Shown here piece by piece: positions 9,796 through 18,063 of a stretch of DNA of 64,000 bases. The stretch is from NCBI RefSeq assembly GCF_004022465.1, contig NZ_SAVA01000003.1:248001-312000 (forward strand), in the 5' to 3' direction. How positions within the stretch are numbered: position 1 is the stretch's first letter; each line of letters begins with the position of its first letter. This stretch comes from Rhodobacter huangdaonensis (GTDB lineage Bacteria > Pseudomonadota > Alphaproteobacteria > Rhodobacterales > Rhodobacteraceae). Position numbers and translations under genes: made by a program. A model generated the notes under the pieces. It was not told where the DNA came from. It saw only the letters and a program-made list of their open reading frames with translations, and searched no databases.

Positions 9796-10761
9796 ATGTC
9801 ATTCCGCGCAAGGCATCTTCTGGGCATCGAGCATCTGGCGCCGGAGGAGATCCGGACCGTCCTCGATCTCGCCGACCGCTACGTCGAACTGAACCGCCGC
9901 ACGGTGAAGCGCACCGACGTGCTCGCCGGCATGACGCAGATCAACATGTTCTTCGAGAACTCGACGCGCACGCAGTCGAGCTTCGAGCTGGCCGGCAAGC
10001 GGCTCGGCGCGGATGTGATGAACATGTCGATGCAGACCTCGTCGGTGAAGAAGGGCGAGACCCTGATCGACACCGCGCTGACGCTGAACGCGATGCACCC
10101 CGACCTGCTGGTGGTGCGCCACGCCAGTTCGGGCGCAGTCGAGCTGCTGTCGCAGAAGGTGAACTGCGCCGTCATCAACGCCGGCGACGGCAAGCACGAG
10201 CACCCGACGCAGGCGCTGCTCGATGCGCTGACGATCCGCCGCAGCAAGGGCCGGATCGAGGGGCTGACGGTGGCGATCTGCGGCGACGTCGCGCACAGCC
10301 GGGTGGCGCGCTCGAACCTGATCCTGCTCGGCAAGATGAAGAACCGCATCCGGCTGATCGGGCCGCCGACGCTGATGCCCTCGGGGATCTCGGAGTTTGG
10401 CTGCGAGGTCTACGAGAACATGCGCGAGGGGCTTGCGGGCGCCGATGTGGTGATGATGCTGCGCCTGCAGAAGGAACGCATGGACGGCGGCTTCATCCCC
10501 TCGGAACGCGAGTATTTCTTCCGCTACGGGCTCGATGCCGAAAAGCTCGCCTGCGCCAAACCCGAGGCGATCGTGATGCACCCCGGCCCGATGAACCGCG
10601 GCGTCGAGATCGACGGCACCATCGCCGACGACATCACCCGCTCGGTCATCCAGGATCAGGTCGAGATGGGCGTCGCGGTGCGCATGGCGGTGATGGACCT
10701 CTTGGCGCAGAACCTGCGCGCCGAACGCGGCCGCGCCGCCGTCGGGGATGTCTATGTCTGA
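9796..10761 (+). CDS. pyrB: Aspartate carbamoyltransferase catalytic chain
   Basis: Condenses carbamoyl phosphate with aspartate, step 2 of pyrimidine synthesis. It has 321 residues, with the carbamoyl-phosphate loop ENSTRTQSSFELAGKRLG and the HPTQ and MHPGPMNRGVEI motifs. In-frame codons start at 9682, but CGGAGG at 9785-9790 fixes the ATG at 9796. No pyrI regulatory chain is nearby. Instead the operon continues through two small membrane proteins into a dihydroorotase-like gene lacking metal ligands. This matches the pattern in which an inactive dihydroorotase is a structural partner of the transcarbamoylase, as in Pseudomonas. Confidence 0.97.
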   Translation: MSFRARHLLGIEHLAPEEIRTVLDLADRYVELNRRTVKRTDVLAGMTQINMFFENSTRTQSSFELAGKRLGADVMNMSMQTSSVKKGETLIDTALTLNAMHPDLLVVRHASSGAVELLSQKVNCAVINAGDGKHEHPTQALLDALTIRRSKGRIEGLTVAICGDVAHSRVARSNLILLGKMKNRIRLIGPPTLMPSGISEFGCEVYENMREGLAGADVVMMLRLQKERMDGGFIPSEREYFFRYGLDAEKLACAKPEAIVMHPGPMNRGVEIDGTIADDITRSVIQDQVEMGVAVRMAVMDLLAQNLRAERGRAAVGDVYV

Positions 10762-11239
10762 GATCAAGCGCGACAGCGTGCACGACTATCGCCCCGGCCC
10801 GGCCTCCGAGCTGCCGCTCGATCCGGGCGAGACGGTCGCGGCGGTGTTCAGCGCCGATCCCCGGCGGTATTGGTATGACACCGCGGTTCTCGCCGGCATC
10901 GGCATCGTGCTGGTCTCGGCGGCGCTCGTGTGGATGGGCCATACCGACCAGATCGCGGTGGCCGCCGTCGCCATCGCCGCCGGCATGGCGCTGCGCGCGC
11001 TCTACTTCCGTTCCGAGGTCTTCGCGCGGCGCTGGCAGCTGACCGACCGGCGCCTTGTCGGGCCGCAGGGCCGGCAGGTGATGCTGCTCGAGATCGCCGC
11101 CGTGCGCCGGCTGATGGGCGACGTGCAGATCGTCACCAAGGCGGGCGACAAGCACCTGATCAAGCATCTTGCCGACAGTGTCGCCGTGAGCGCGGCGATC
11201 GAGGCGGCGCGGACGAAACGCGCGAAGGTGAAACGGTGA
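10754..11239 (+). CDS. Small membrane protein with PH-like domain
   Basis: A 161-residue protein of unknown function. It has two adjacent membrane helices (about residues 42-80: AVLAGIGIVLVSAALVW and AVAAVAIAAGMALRAL), then a domain with the RRWQLTDRRL signature of bacterial PH-like (bPH2/YdbS-type) proteins. It overlaps the pyrB stop by eight bases; an ATG two codons earlier (10748) is equally readable. With the next gene it separates pyrB from the pyrC-like gene, so all four are one transcription unit. A link to pyrimidine synthesis is inferred from position only. Confidence 0.75.
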   Translation: MSEIKRDSVHDYRPGPASELPLDPGETVAAVFSADPRRYWYDTAVLAGIGIVLVSAALVWMGHTDQIAVAAVAIAAGMALRALYFRSEVFARRWQLTDRRLVGPQGRQVMLLEIAAVRRLMGDVQIVTKAGDKHLIKHLADSVAVSAAIEAARTKRAKVKR

Positions 11240-11829
11240 GCGATGCGCCCGCCTCCGCCTCCGCCTCCGCCCCCGGCCCGGCCGGAGAGGAGAGCCCCCT
11301 GCCCCGGGTGGGCCGCGATGGCGCCACTTTCTGGGGCGGGCTGATCACCCCGGGTGAGGCGCTGCGCTGGCACGGCGCGCCCGATCCGCGGCTGTTCACG
11401 CCCGTCGGCGGGCCGGCGATCCTTGCGGTGCTCGCGGGCGGCGCGGCGACGGGGCTTGTCATCACCCTGCGCGCCGGAGGCTCGGCCGCGCAGGCGGTGG
11501 CGGGGATCGGGCTTTTCGTGCTCTCGGCGCTGCAGCTTGTCCGGCGCAGCGGTTTCGGCAACCGCCGGCTTCATGACCAGCGCTACGCGCTCACCGACCG
11601 GGCGATCTACATTGCCACGCTGCGCCCGGGCGCCGCGCCGTACCTCGAGCGCTACCCGCTGACGCCGCATCTGGCGGTCGGGCTCGGCCGCAATTCGGTC
11701 ACCTTCCCGGTCGGCGTGACCCGGCACCGTAACGAGCCCGAGCGCCCGCTGATGCGCGGCTTCTTCCACATTCACGACGCGGCGGCGGTGCAGTCGCTGG
11801 TCCGCGAGATCCAGAGGGGAATGACATGA
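11236..11829 (+). CDS. Second small PH-like membrane protein in the pyr operon
   Basis: A 197-residue protein of unknown function, starting with GTG inside the previous stop (GTGA overlap). About 25 disordered Ala/Ser/Pro residues come first, then a WHGAPDPRLF segment, two hydrophobic helices (about 60-105) and a RYALTDRAIYIAT segment that resembles the LTDRR turn of the preceding protein. The two may therefore be diverged paralogues or partners. Its stop overlaps the dihydroorotase-like ATG by four bases. Confidence 0.72.
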   Translation: MSDAPASASASAPGPAGEESPLPRVGRDGATFWGGLITPGEALRWHGAPDPRLFTPVGGPAILAVLAGGAATGLVITLRAGGSAAQAVAGIGLFVLSALQLVRRSGFGNRRLHDQRYALTDRAIYIATLRPGAAPYLERYPLTPHLAVGLGRNSVTFPVGVTRHRNEPERPLMRGFFHIHDAAAVQSLVREIQRGMT

Positions 11830-13103
11830 CCCTGTTCCTGCAGAACGCCCGCCTGATCGACCCGGAGCGCCTGAGCGAGACCCCCGGCAACCTGCTGATC
11901 GCGGAGGGCCGCATCGTGGCGCTTGGCGACATCGCCGCGCCCGGGGGCGCCGAGGTGATCGACTGCGCCGGCAAATGCCTTGCGCCGGGCATCGTCGATC
12001 TCGGCGTGAAGATCGGCGAGCCGGGCGAGCGCCACAAGGAAAGCTTCCGCACCGCGGGGCGCGCGGCGGCCGCCGGCGGCGTCACCACGGTGATCGCCCG
12101 CCCCGACACGCTGCCCGCGATCGACACCCCCGAATCGCTCGAATTCGCCACCCGGCGCGCGGCCGAGGCGCCGGTGCGCATCCGCCACATGGCGGCGCTG
12201 ACCAAGGGCCGCGACGGCCGCGAGATGACCGAGATCGGCTTTCTCATGGACGCGGGTGCCGTCGCCTTCACCGATGCCGAGGCGGTGACCACCGACGCCA
12301 AGGTGCTGAGCCGCGCCTTCACCTATGCCCGCGCGCTCGGCGCGATGGTGGTGGGCCACCCGCAGGAGCCGGGGCTGAGCCACGGCGCCGCCGTCACCTC
12401 GGGCAAGTTCGCCTCGCTGCGCGGCCTGCCCGGCGTCAGCCCGATGGCCGAGCGGATCGGGCTCGAGCGCGACCTCGCCCTCGTCGAGATGACCGGCGTG
12501 CGCTATCACGCCGACCAGATCACCTCGGCCGCGGCGCTGCCGGCGCTTGCCCGCGCCAAGGCCGCAGGGCTCGACGTCACCGCGGGCGTCTCGATCCATC
12601 ATCTGACGCTGAACGAATTCGACGTCGGCGATTACCGCACCTTCTTCAAGATGACCCCGCCGCTGCGGTCCGAAGAGGACCGTCTGGCCGCGGTGCAGGC
12701 GGTGGCCGACGGGCTGATCGACGTGATCTGCTCGATGCACACGCCCGCCGACGAGGAAAGCAAGCGCCTGCCCTTCGAACAGGCAGCCTCGGGCGCGGTC
12801 GGGCTCGAGACGCTGCTGCCGGCGGCGCTGCGGCTCTATCACGCCGGCGCGCTGAGCCTGCCGCAGCTCTTCCGCGCGATGGCGCTGAACCCGGCGAAAC
12901 GGCTCGGCCTGCCGCAGGGCCGGCTGGCCGAAGGCGCGCCCGCCGACCTCGTTCTCTTCGATCCGGACGCGCCTTTTGTCCTCGACCGCTTTACCCTGCA
13001 CTCGAAATCGAAGAATACCCCGTTCGACGGCACCCGGATGGAAGGCAAAGTTCTTGCCACATTCGTCGCCGGGGTGCAGGTTTATCCGCATAACGAAAAA
13101 TAA
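11826..13103 (+). CDS. pyrC: Dihydroorotase-like protein without metal ligands (pseudo-dihydroorotase)
   Basis: A 425-residue class-I dihydroorotase homologue. Real enzymes begin the barrel with PGxxDxHxHxR, whose two histidines bind zinc; here the sequence is PGIVDLGVKIGEPG, so both histidines and the arginine are gone (residues 60, 62, 64). The substrate-contact MPNT is RPDT and the catalytic TDHAP is SMHTP. Later histidines (VVGHPQE, SIHHLTL) remain. It therefore probably cannot make dihydroorotate and instead scaffolds PyrB, as the inactive PyrC' of Pseudomonas does. A second, active dihydroorotase is expected elsewhere. Automated annotation would call it pyrC. Confidence 0.85.
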   Translation: MTLFLQNARLIDPERLSETPGNLLIAEGRIVALGDIAAPGGAEVIDCAGKCLAPGIVDLGVKIGEPGERHKESFRTAGRAAAAGGVTTVIARPDTLPAIDTPESLEFATRRAAEAPVRIRHMAALTKGRDGREMTEIGFLMDAGAVAFTDAEAVTTDAKVLSRAFTYARALGAMVVGHPQEPGLSHGAAVTSGKFASLRGLPGVSPMAERIGLERDLALVEMTGVRYHADQITSAAALPALARAKAAGLDVTAGVSIHHLTLNEFDVGDYRTFFKMTPPLRSEEDRLAAVQAVADGLIDVICSMHTPADEESKRLPFEQAASGAVGLETLLPAALRLYHAGALSLPQLFRAMALNPAKRLGLPQGRLAEGAPADLVLFDPDAPFVLDRFTLHSKSKNTPFDGTRMEGKVLATFVAGVQVYPHNEK

Positions 13104-13123
13104 AAGAACGAGGCAGAGCAGTG

Positions 13124-13732
13124 ATGCCTGGAATGGAGAACGGGGCCGCGGTGCTGACCGGGGTGGCGGTGCTGGGCTATCTGCTCGGCGCCATTCCCTT
13201 TGGGGTGGTGGTCACCCGGGTGATGGGGCTGGGCGATCTGCGCACGATCGGCTCGGGCAATATCGGCGCAACGAACGTGCTGCGCACCGGGCACAAGGGC
13301 GCGGCGCTGGCCACGCTGCTGCTCGATTCGGGCAAGGGTGCGGTGGCGGTGCTGCTCGCACGCCATTTCCTTGACGACACCGCGGCGCAGATCGCCGGCG
13401 GCGCGGCCTTCGTCGGCCACCTCTACCCGGTCTGGCTCGGCTTTCGCGGTGGCAAGGGGGTGGCGACCTTCCTCGGCACGCTGATCGCGCTCGCCTGGCC
13501 GGTGGGGCTTGCCGCCTGCGCGGTCTGGCTGGTGACCGCGGCGCTCAGCCGGATCTCGTCGCTTTCGGCCCTCGTCTCGGCCGCCACCGCGGTGCCGCTC
13601 GCCCTCGCGCTCGGCCACCGCGAGATGATGCTGCTTGTCGCGGCGATGGCGGTGCTGATCTTCTGGCGCCACCGCGCCAATATCCAGCGCCTTGCCCAGG
13701 GGCGCGAGCCGCGGATCGGAAAGAAGGGTTGA
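13124..13732 (+). CDS. plsY: Glycerol-3-phosphate acyltransferase PlsY
   Basis: An inner-membrane enzyme that moves the acyl group from acyl-phosphate to glycerol-3-phosphate, the first acylation of phospholipid synthesis. It has about 202 residues and five hydrophobic segments, with the family motifs GSGNIGATNVLRTG and GFRGGKGVATFLG. The start is uncertain among GTG 13121, ATG 13124 and ATG 13133, all in frame; 13124 fits the upstream GAGG best. It follows the pyrC-like gene by 20 bases and probably shares its transcript. Confidence 0.95.
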   Translation: MPGMENGAAVLTGVAVLGYLLGAIPFGVVVTRVMGLGDLRTIGSGNIGATNVLRTGHKGAALATLLLDSGKGAVAVLLARHFLDDTAAQIAGGAAFVGHLYPVWLGFRGGKGVATFLGTLIALAWPVGLAACAVWLVTAALSRISSLSALVSAATAVPLALALGHREMMLLVAAMAVLIFWRHRANIQRLAQGREPRIGKKG

Positions 13733-13781
13733 TCCCGACGCACTTCGCGGGCCAGATGCAGGCATCAGCCAGGAGGCCCCG

Positions 13782-14207
13782 ATGGATTTCAAGACCGCCG
13801 TTCGCACGTCGCTGACGAAATACGCCACCTTTTCCGGCCGCGCCGCGCGCTCGGAATACTGGTGGTTCGTCCTTTTCGCCTTTCTCGGCCAGATCGTGCT
13901 GAGCATCGTCGATTCGATGCTGTTCGGCACCGGCCGCTTCATGCACGGCCCGGGCTATGCGAGCTGGGTCAGCAATGGCGGCCCGCTGAGCACGATCTTC
14001 ACCCTGGCACTTCTGGTGCCGATGATCGCCGTCGGGGTGCGGCGGTTGCATGACCTCGACAAGTCGGGCTGGTGGCTGCTGATCGCCTTCATCCCGCTCA
14101 TCGGCGGGCTGATCTTGCTGTTCTTCTTCGTCCAGCCCTCGCAGCCCGGCACCAACCGCTTCGGGCCGCAGCCGGGCAACACCCCGCCGCCGGTGCCGAT
14201 GGGCTGA
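13782..14207 (+). CDS. DUF805 inner-membrane protein
   Basis: A 141-residue protein of the DUF805 family (YhaH/YhaI-like), function unknown. It shows the typical N-terminal FSGRAARSEYWWFVLF, then membrane helices, the VGVRRLHDLDKSGWWLL motif, a last helix pair and a Pro-rich cytoplasmic tail. AGGAGG lies five bases before the ATG. It is the last rightward gene before palindromic element B. Confidence 0.88.
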   Translation: MDFKTAVRTSLTKYATFSGRAARSEYWWFVLFAFLGQIVLSIVDSMLFGTGRFMHGPGYASWVSNGGPLSTIFTLALLVPMIAVGVRRLHDLDKSGWWLLIAFIPLIGGLILLFFFVQPSQPGTNRFGPQPGNTPPPVPMG

Positions 14208-14215
14208 GCCGTCGC

Positions 14216-14347
14216 GGGGGCGCTGCCCCCCGGCTGCATCCGCAGCCTCCCCCCGAGGTATTTGGGGCAAGATGAAACACGCCCATTCATCTTGCCCCAA
14301 ATACCTCGGGGTGAACTGGCCGCAGGCCAGGAGGGGCAGCGCCCCTC
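14216..14347. repeat. Modular palindromic intergenic element, copy B
   Basis: The best-preserved copy, between the convergent DUF805 gene and gshA. The outer boxes are GGGGGCGCTGCCCCC (14216-14230) and GGGGCAGCGCCCC (14333-14345). The private hairpins are GGCTGC-ATCC-GCAGCC and CTGGCC-GCA-GGCCAG. The inner arms (CCCCGAGGTATTTGGGG... and its complement) pair perfectly over 26 bases around a loop of about nine. On either strand the transcript would fold into a long stem, fitting a two-way terminator. Confidence 0.9.
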
Positions 14348-14357
14348 CCTGTCCGTC

Positions 14358-15728
14358 TCAATAGCTGTAATCGGCGTAGATCTTCGTCAGATCGCCGTTC
14401 CAGTCGCCCCTGTAGCGATCGAGCAGCTCGTCGGCCGGCACCTTGCCGGTCTCGATCGATTCCTCGAGCGCGTTGAGGAAATGCGTCTCGTCCGGGATCA
14501 GCCCGTTCGCCGAGGGCCGCGCCCGCGCGGCCAGCCCGGCCTTGGCGATCGCCACCACCTCGCGCGCGAGGTCATGAAGCTTCACGCCCCCAGCCTCGCC
14601 CTGCAGCGCGTCGCTGGCGGCGGCGCGGCGCAGGCCCTCGCGGGTGGCGTCGTCCCAGCCCTTCACCAGATCCCAGGCGGCATCGAGCGCGCCCTGATCG
14701 TACATCAGCCCGACCCAGAGCGCCGGCAGCGCGCACAGCCGCCGCCACGGCCCGCCATCGGCGCCACGCATCTCGATGTATTTCTTCACCCGCGCCTCGG
14801 GGAAGACGGTGGTCAGGTGATCGGCCCAGTCGGAGAGCGTCGGCTTCTCGCCCGGCAGCGCCGGCAGCTCGCCCTTCAGGAAGTCGCGGAAGGACTGGCC
14901 GAGCGCGTTGATGTACTGGCCGTCGCGGTAGACGAAATACATCGGCACATCGAGCACGTAATCGACATAGCGCTCGTAGCCCGCGCCCTCTTCGAACATG
15001 AAGGGCAGCATGCCGGTACGCGCCGGGTCGAGGTTCTGCCAGACATTCGCGCGCCACGACTTGAAGCCGTTCGGCTTGCCGTCGAGGAAGGGCGAGTTCG
15101 CGAACAGCGCCGTCGCCACCGGCTGCAGTGCCAGCGCCACGCGCATCTTCTGCACCATGTCCGCCTCGGAGGCGAAGTCGAGGTTCACCTGCACCGTGCA
15201 GGTGCGGTACATCATCGTCTTGCCCATCGTGCCGACCTTGTCCATGTAGTCGGTCATCAGCCGGTAGCGGCCCTTCGGCATCATCGGCATCTCGCCCGCG
15301 CCCCAGACCGGCGCGGCGCCAAGGCCGATGAACTTCGCCCCGATCCGGTCGGCCACGGCGTGCACCTCGCGCAGGTGTTCGCCGACCTCGGAGCAGGTGT
15401 CGTGGATCGTCTCGAGCGGCGCGCCCGACAGTTCGAGCTGCCCGCCCGGTTCCAGGCTGACATTGGCGCCGTTCTGGGTCAGGCCGATGATGTTGCCCTG
15501 CTCGAGCACCGGCTCCCAGCCGAAGCCGTCGCGCAGCCCCTCGAGCATCGCCTTGACCGAGCGCGGCCCCGCGTAGGGCAGCGGCGTCAGGCTGTCGGCG
15601 AGATAGCCGAACTTCTCGTGCTCGGTGCCGATGCGCCAGTCGGCGCGCGGCTTCTCGCCCGAGGCGATGTATTCGGCGAGCTGCTCGAACCGTTCGATCG
15701 GGCCTCCGCCCTGCTGGGGAATGGACAT
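14358..15728 (-). CDS. gshA: Glutamate-cysteine ligase (plant/alphaproteobacterial type)
   Basis: Joins glutamate and cysteine in the ATP-driven first step of glutathione synthesis. At 456 residues it matches the plant/alphaproteobacterial class of the enzyme rather than E. coli GshA. Visible signatures are GTEHEKFGY (ATP/glutamate site, about residue 34), QNGANVSLEPGGQLELSG, MYRTCTVQVNLDF and KKYIEMRGADGGPW. The start at 15728 begins MSIPQQGGGP; upstream in-frame codons to 15899 run into the next gene. gshB is not nearby. Confidence 0.95.
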   Translation of the reverse strand: MSIPQQGGGPIERFEQLAEYIASGEKPRADWRIGTEHEKFGYLADSLTPLPYAGPRSVKAMLEGLRDGFGWEPVLEQGNIIGLTQNGANVSLEPGGQLELSGAPLETIHDTCSEVGEHLREVHAVADRIGAKFIGLGAAPVWGAGEMPMMPKGRYRLMTDYMDKVGTMGKTMMYRTCTVQVNLDFASEADMVQKMRVALALQPVATALFANSPFLDGKPNGFKSWRANVWQNLDPARTGMLPFMFEEGAGYERYVDYVLDVPMYFVYRDGQYINALGQSFRDFLKGELPALPGEKPTLSDWADHLTTVFPEARVKKYIEMRGADGGPWRRLCALPALWVGLMYDQGALDAAWDLVKGWDDATREGLRRAAASDALQGEAGGVKLHDLAREVVAIAKAGLAARARPSANGLIPDETHFLNALEESIETGKVPADELLDRYRGDWNGDLTKIYADYSY

Positions 15729-15774
15729 GCAGACGCCTTTTTCTTGCGGAAACCGAGCGCAACAGGTGGCGCTA

Positions 15775-16299
15775 TCAGCGCGCCAAGTCAAGGGAGGCGC
15801 GCGCAGGACGGTGCCATAGGCTCTGTGCGGCCACGCGCTGGTCGAGCGCGGCGGCAAGCCGGCCCATGTCGATGCCGGGCAGCGCCGCGAAGGCATCATA
15901 GAGCGCCGGGGCCCCCGCGGCGGCGACCGGGATCAGCAGCGCCTGGCCATCGCCCGTCTTCAGCCGCCAGTGCTGCGCACCGCGCAGGGTGAGCAGGCGG
16001 ATCTCGGCCAGATCGGCGAGCGCGATATACCCGCCCAGCACCGTGCTGCCGGCGCCGAAATAGCCGATCCGTCCCTCGTCGACCTCGACAAGGCCCGGAT
16101 CGGTCACCACCCGGGCAAAGCGGGCGCGGCGCAGCGCCGTCGCCGCCCAGCCGAGCGCCAGCGCGCACAGGCCGAGCCCGAGCGGACCGAGCAGCCAGCC
16201 GCCGAGGGACGCGATCCAGAGCCCGAGCCCGGCCACCCCCGCCGCCGCGAGGGTCTCGCGGTGGCGCAAGAGCGCGGCGCGCAGCTCGGGACGGATCAC
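15775..16299 (-). CDS. Hypothetical membrane protein co-translated with rsmE
   Basis: A 174-residue protein I do not recognise. It begins with GTG in a GTGA overlap with the rsmE stop, so it is translationally coupled. Two hydrophobic segments occur at about residues 18-50 (AAGVAGLGLWIASLGGWLL and GLGLCALALGWAATAL). A C-terminal domain follows with VVTDPGLVEVDEGRIGYFG and LADLAEIRLLTL, which looks like a small PH-type or beta-rich membrane-proximal domain. Confidence 0.7.
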   Translation of the reverse strand: MIRPELRAALLRHRETLAAAGVAGLGLWIASLGGWLLGPLGLGLCALALGWAATALRRARFARVVTDPGLVEVDEGRIGYFGAGSTVLGGYIALADLAEIRLLTLRGAQHWRLKTGDGQALLIPVAAAGAPALYDAFAALPGIDMGRLAAALDQRVAAQSLWHRPARASLDLAR

Positions 16300-17021
16300 C
16301 GCCAGTCTCCGAGCGCCGATTGCCACAGGGTGATCGCGGCGCAGGCGGCGGTATCGGCGCGCAGGATGCGCGGGCCGAGCGAGACCGGCGTCACGAAGGG
16401 CCGCGCCCGCAGCCACGCCCGCTCGGCCTCGGAAAACCCGCCTTCGGGGCCGATCAGGATCGCCCAGGGCCCGGGGACGAGCCCCGCAAGCGTCTCGGCC
16501 GTCCCGACCAGGCTTTCGTCCGCCCACAGGATGCGCCGCGCCGGGTCCCAGCCCTCGAGCAGGCGGCGCAGCGGCACGAGGTCGGTGACCTCGGGCACGA
16601 AGGTGCCGAGGCATTGCTCGGCCGCCTCGAGCGCATGGGCCTGCAGCCGGTCCTGGCGGATCCGCTGCGAATTGGTGAACTCGGTCGCGACCGGCACGAT
16701 CCGCGCACAGCCAAGCTCGGCCGCCTTCTCGACGATGAAGTCGGTGCGCTCCTTCTTGATCGGCGCGAAGATCAGCCACAGGTCGGGCGGGTCCAGCTGT
16801 GGCGCCGCCTGGCCAAGGCAGCTGAGCGTGCCCCCCTTCTTCGCGGCAGCGACGACCTCGGCGGTCCATTCGCCGTCGCGGCCGTTGAAGAGCGCCACCC
16901 GCGCCCCCGGTCCCTCGCGCATCACCGAAAACAGGTAATGCGCCTGCTCGGGCGTCAGGGGCACGGCTTGCCCCGGCCCCAGCGGGTGATCTACACACAG
17001 TCTGATCTTGGCGCGGTCCAT
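16296..17021 (-). CDS. rsmE: 16S rRNA (uracil-1498-N3)-methyltransferase
   Basis: A SPOUT-class methyltransferase (241 residues) that methylates U1498 of 16S rRNA using S-adenosylmethionine. An N-terminal PUA-like domain (RLCVDHPLGPGQAVPL) is followed by the knotted SPOUT domain, with the cofactor loop ILIGPEGGFSEAE near residue 190 and LGPRILRADTA near the end. Longer reading upstream is just the antisense of ubiA. It is divergent from ubiA with only 30 bases between the start codons. Confidence 0.95.
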   Translation of the reverse strand: MDRAKIRLCVDHPLGPGQAVPLTPEQAHYLFSVMREGPGARVALFNGRDGEWTAEVVAAAKKGGTLSCLGQAAPQLDPPDLWLIFAPIKKERTDFIVEKAAELGCARIVPVATEFTNSQRIRQDRLQAHALEAAEQCLGTFVPEVTDLVPLRRLLEGWDPARRILWADESLVGTAETLAGLVPGPWAILIGPEGGFSEAERAWLRARPFVTPVSLGPRILRADTAACAAITLWQSALGDWR

Positions 17022-17036
17022 GCGCGGAAATCTAGG
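17008..17036 (+). promoter_or_regulatory. Promoter of ubiA, overlapping the rsmE start
   Basis: TTGGCG at 17008-17013, 17 bases, TCTAGG at 17031-17036. The predicted start near 17043 leaves a leader of about nine bases. The -35 box lies inside the first codons of rsmE. Confidence 0.45.
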
Positions 17037-17051
17037 GGAGGCACGGAGCAA

Positions 17052-18002
17052 ATGCCAGAGCTTCACGGCACGGTCGCGGATGCGGTGCGGGGCAACTGGG
17101 TGGACCGGCACGCGCCGCCCGCGACGCGGCCCTATCTGCGGCTTGCGCGCGCCGACCGGCCGATCGGCACCTGGCTTCTGCTGATCCCCTGCTGGTGGGG
17201 GATTGCACTTGCCGCAGCCGCCGATGCGCCGCGGCTTTCGGACCTGTGGTGGGCGCTCGCCTGCACCGCCGGGGCGTTTTTGATGCGCGGCGCGGGCTGC
17301 ACCTGGAACGACATCACCGACCGCGACTTCGACGGCTCGGTCGCCCGCACCCGCTCGCGCCCGATCCCCTCGGGGCAGGTCACGGTGAAACAGGCCCTCG
17401 CCTTCATGGTGGCGCAGATCGCGCTGTCGGCACTGCTGCTGCTGACCTTCAACGGCGCCGCGATCGTGATCGGCATCGTCGCGCTGGTGCCGGTGGCGAT
17501 CTATCCCTTCGCCAAGCGCTTCACCTGGTGGCCGCAGGCCTTCCTCGGCATCGCCTTCAACTGGGGCGCGCTGCTCGGCTGGGTCGCCCATACCGGCAGC
17601 CTGAGCCCTGCGCCGGTCCTCCTTTATCTCGCGGGGCTGATCTGGACGCTGTTCTACGACACCATCTACGCCCATCAGGACAAGGAGGACGACGCGCTGA
17701 TCGGGGTGAAATCGACGGCGCGGCTGTTTGGCACCGACACGGTGAAATGGCTCTCGGGCTTCCTTGTGGCCGTGGTGGCGCTGATGACCGCCGCGGTGCT
17801 GGCGGCGCTTCTGCCCGCCGGAGCGCCGCCCCTCGTCCTCGCGCTCGCGCTCTGCGCGCCCTGGGGGATGGGCTGGCACATGCTGTGGCTGCTGCGCCAG
17901 CTCGACATCGACAACGGCGACACCTGCCTGCGCCTGTTCCGTGCCACCCGCGACACCGGGCTGATTGCTGCGCTGTTTCTCGCCGTTGCCGCAATCGTGT
18001 GA
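17052..18002 (+). CDS. ubiA: 4-hydroxybenzoate polyprenyltransferase
   Basis: Attaches the polyprenyl tail to 4-hydroxybenzoate in ubiquinone synthesis, at the inner membrane. It has 316 residues and eight or nine membrane helices. Both aspartate-rich prenyl-diphosphate/Mg sites are present: NDITDRDFDGSVARTRSRP (about residues 85-103) and YAHQDKEDDALIGVKSTA (about 205-222). The start is the ATG after GGAG at 17046-17049. Confidence 0.96.
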   Translation: MPELHGTVADAVRGNWVDRHAPPATRPYLRLARADRPIGTWLLLIPCWWGIALAAAADAPRLSDLWWALACTAGAFLMRGAGCTWNDITDRDFDGSVARTRSRPIPSGQVTVKQALAFMVAQIALSALLLLTFNGAAIVIGIVALVPVAIYPFAKRFTWWPQAFLGIAFNWGALLGWVAHTGSLSPAPVLLYLAGLIWTLFYDTIYAHQDKEDDALIGVKSTARLFGTDTVKWLSGFLVAVVALMTAAVLAALLPAGAPPLVLALALCAPWGMGWHMLWLLRQLDIDNGDTCLRLFRATRDTGLIAALFLAVAAIV

Positions 18003-18063
18003 TTGATCCGCCCGCCCCTGCCCCGTAAGAGATTGCCCACACACCGGAGGAGGCCCCGACTGC

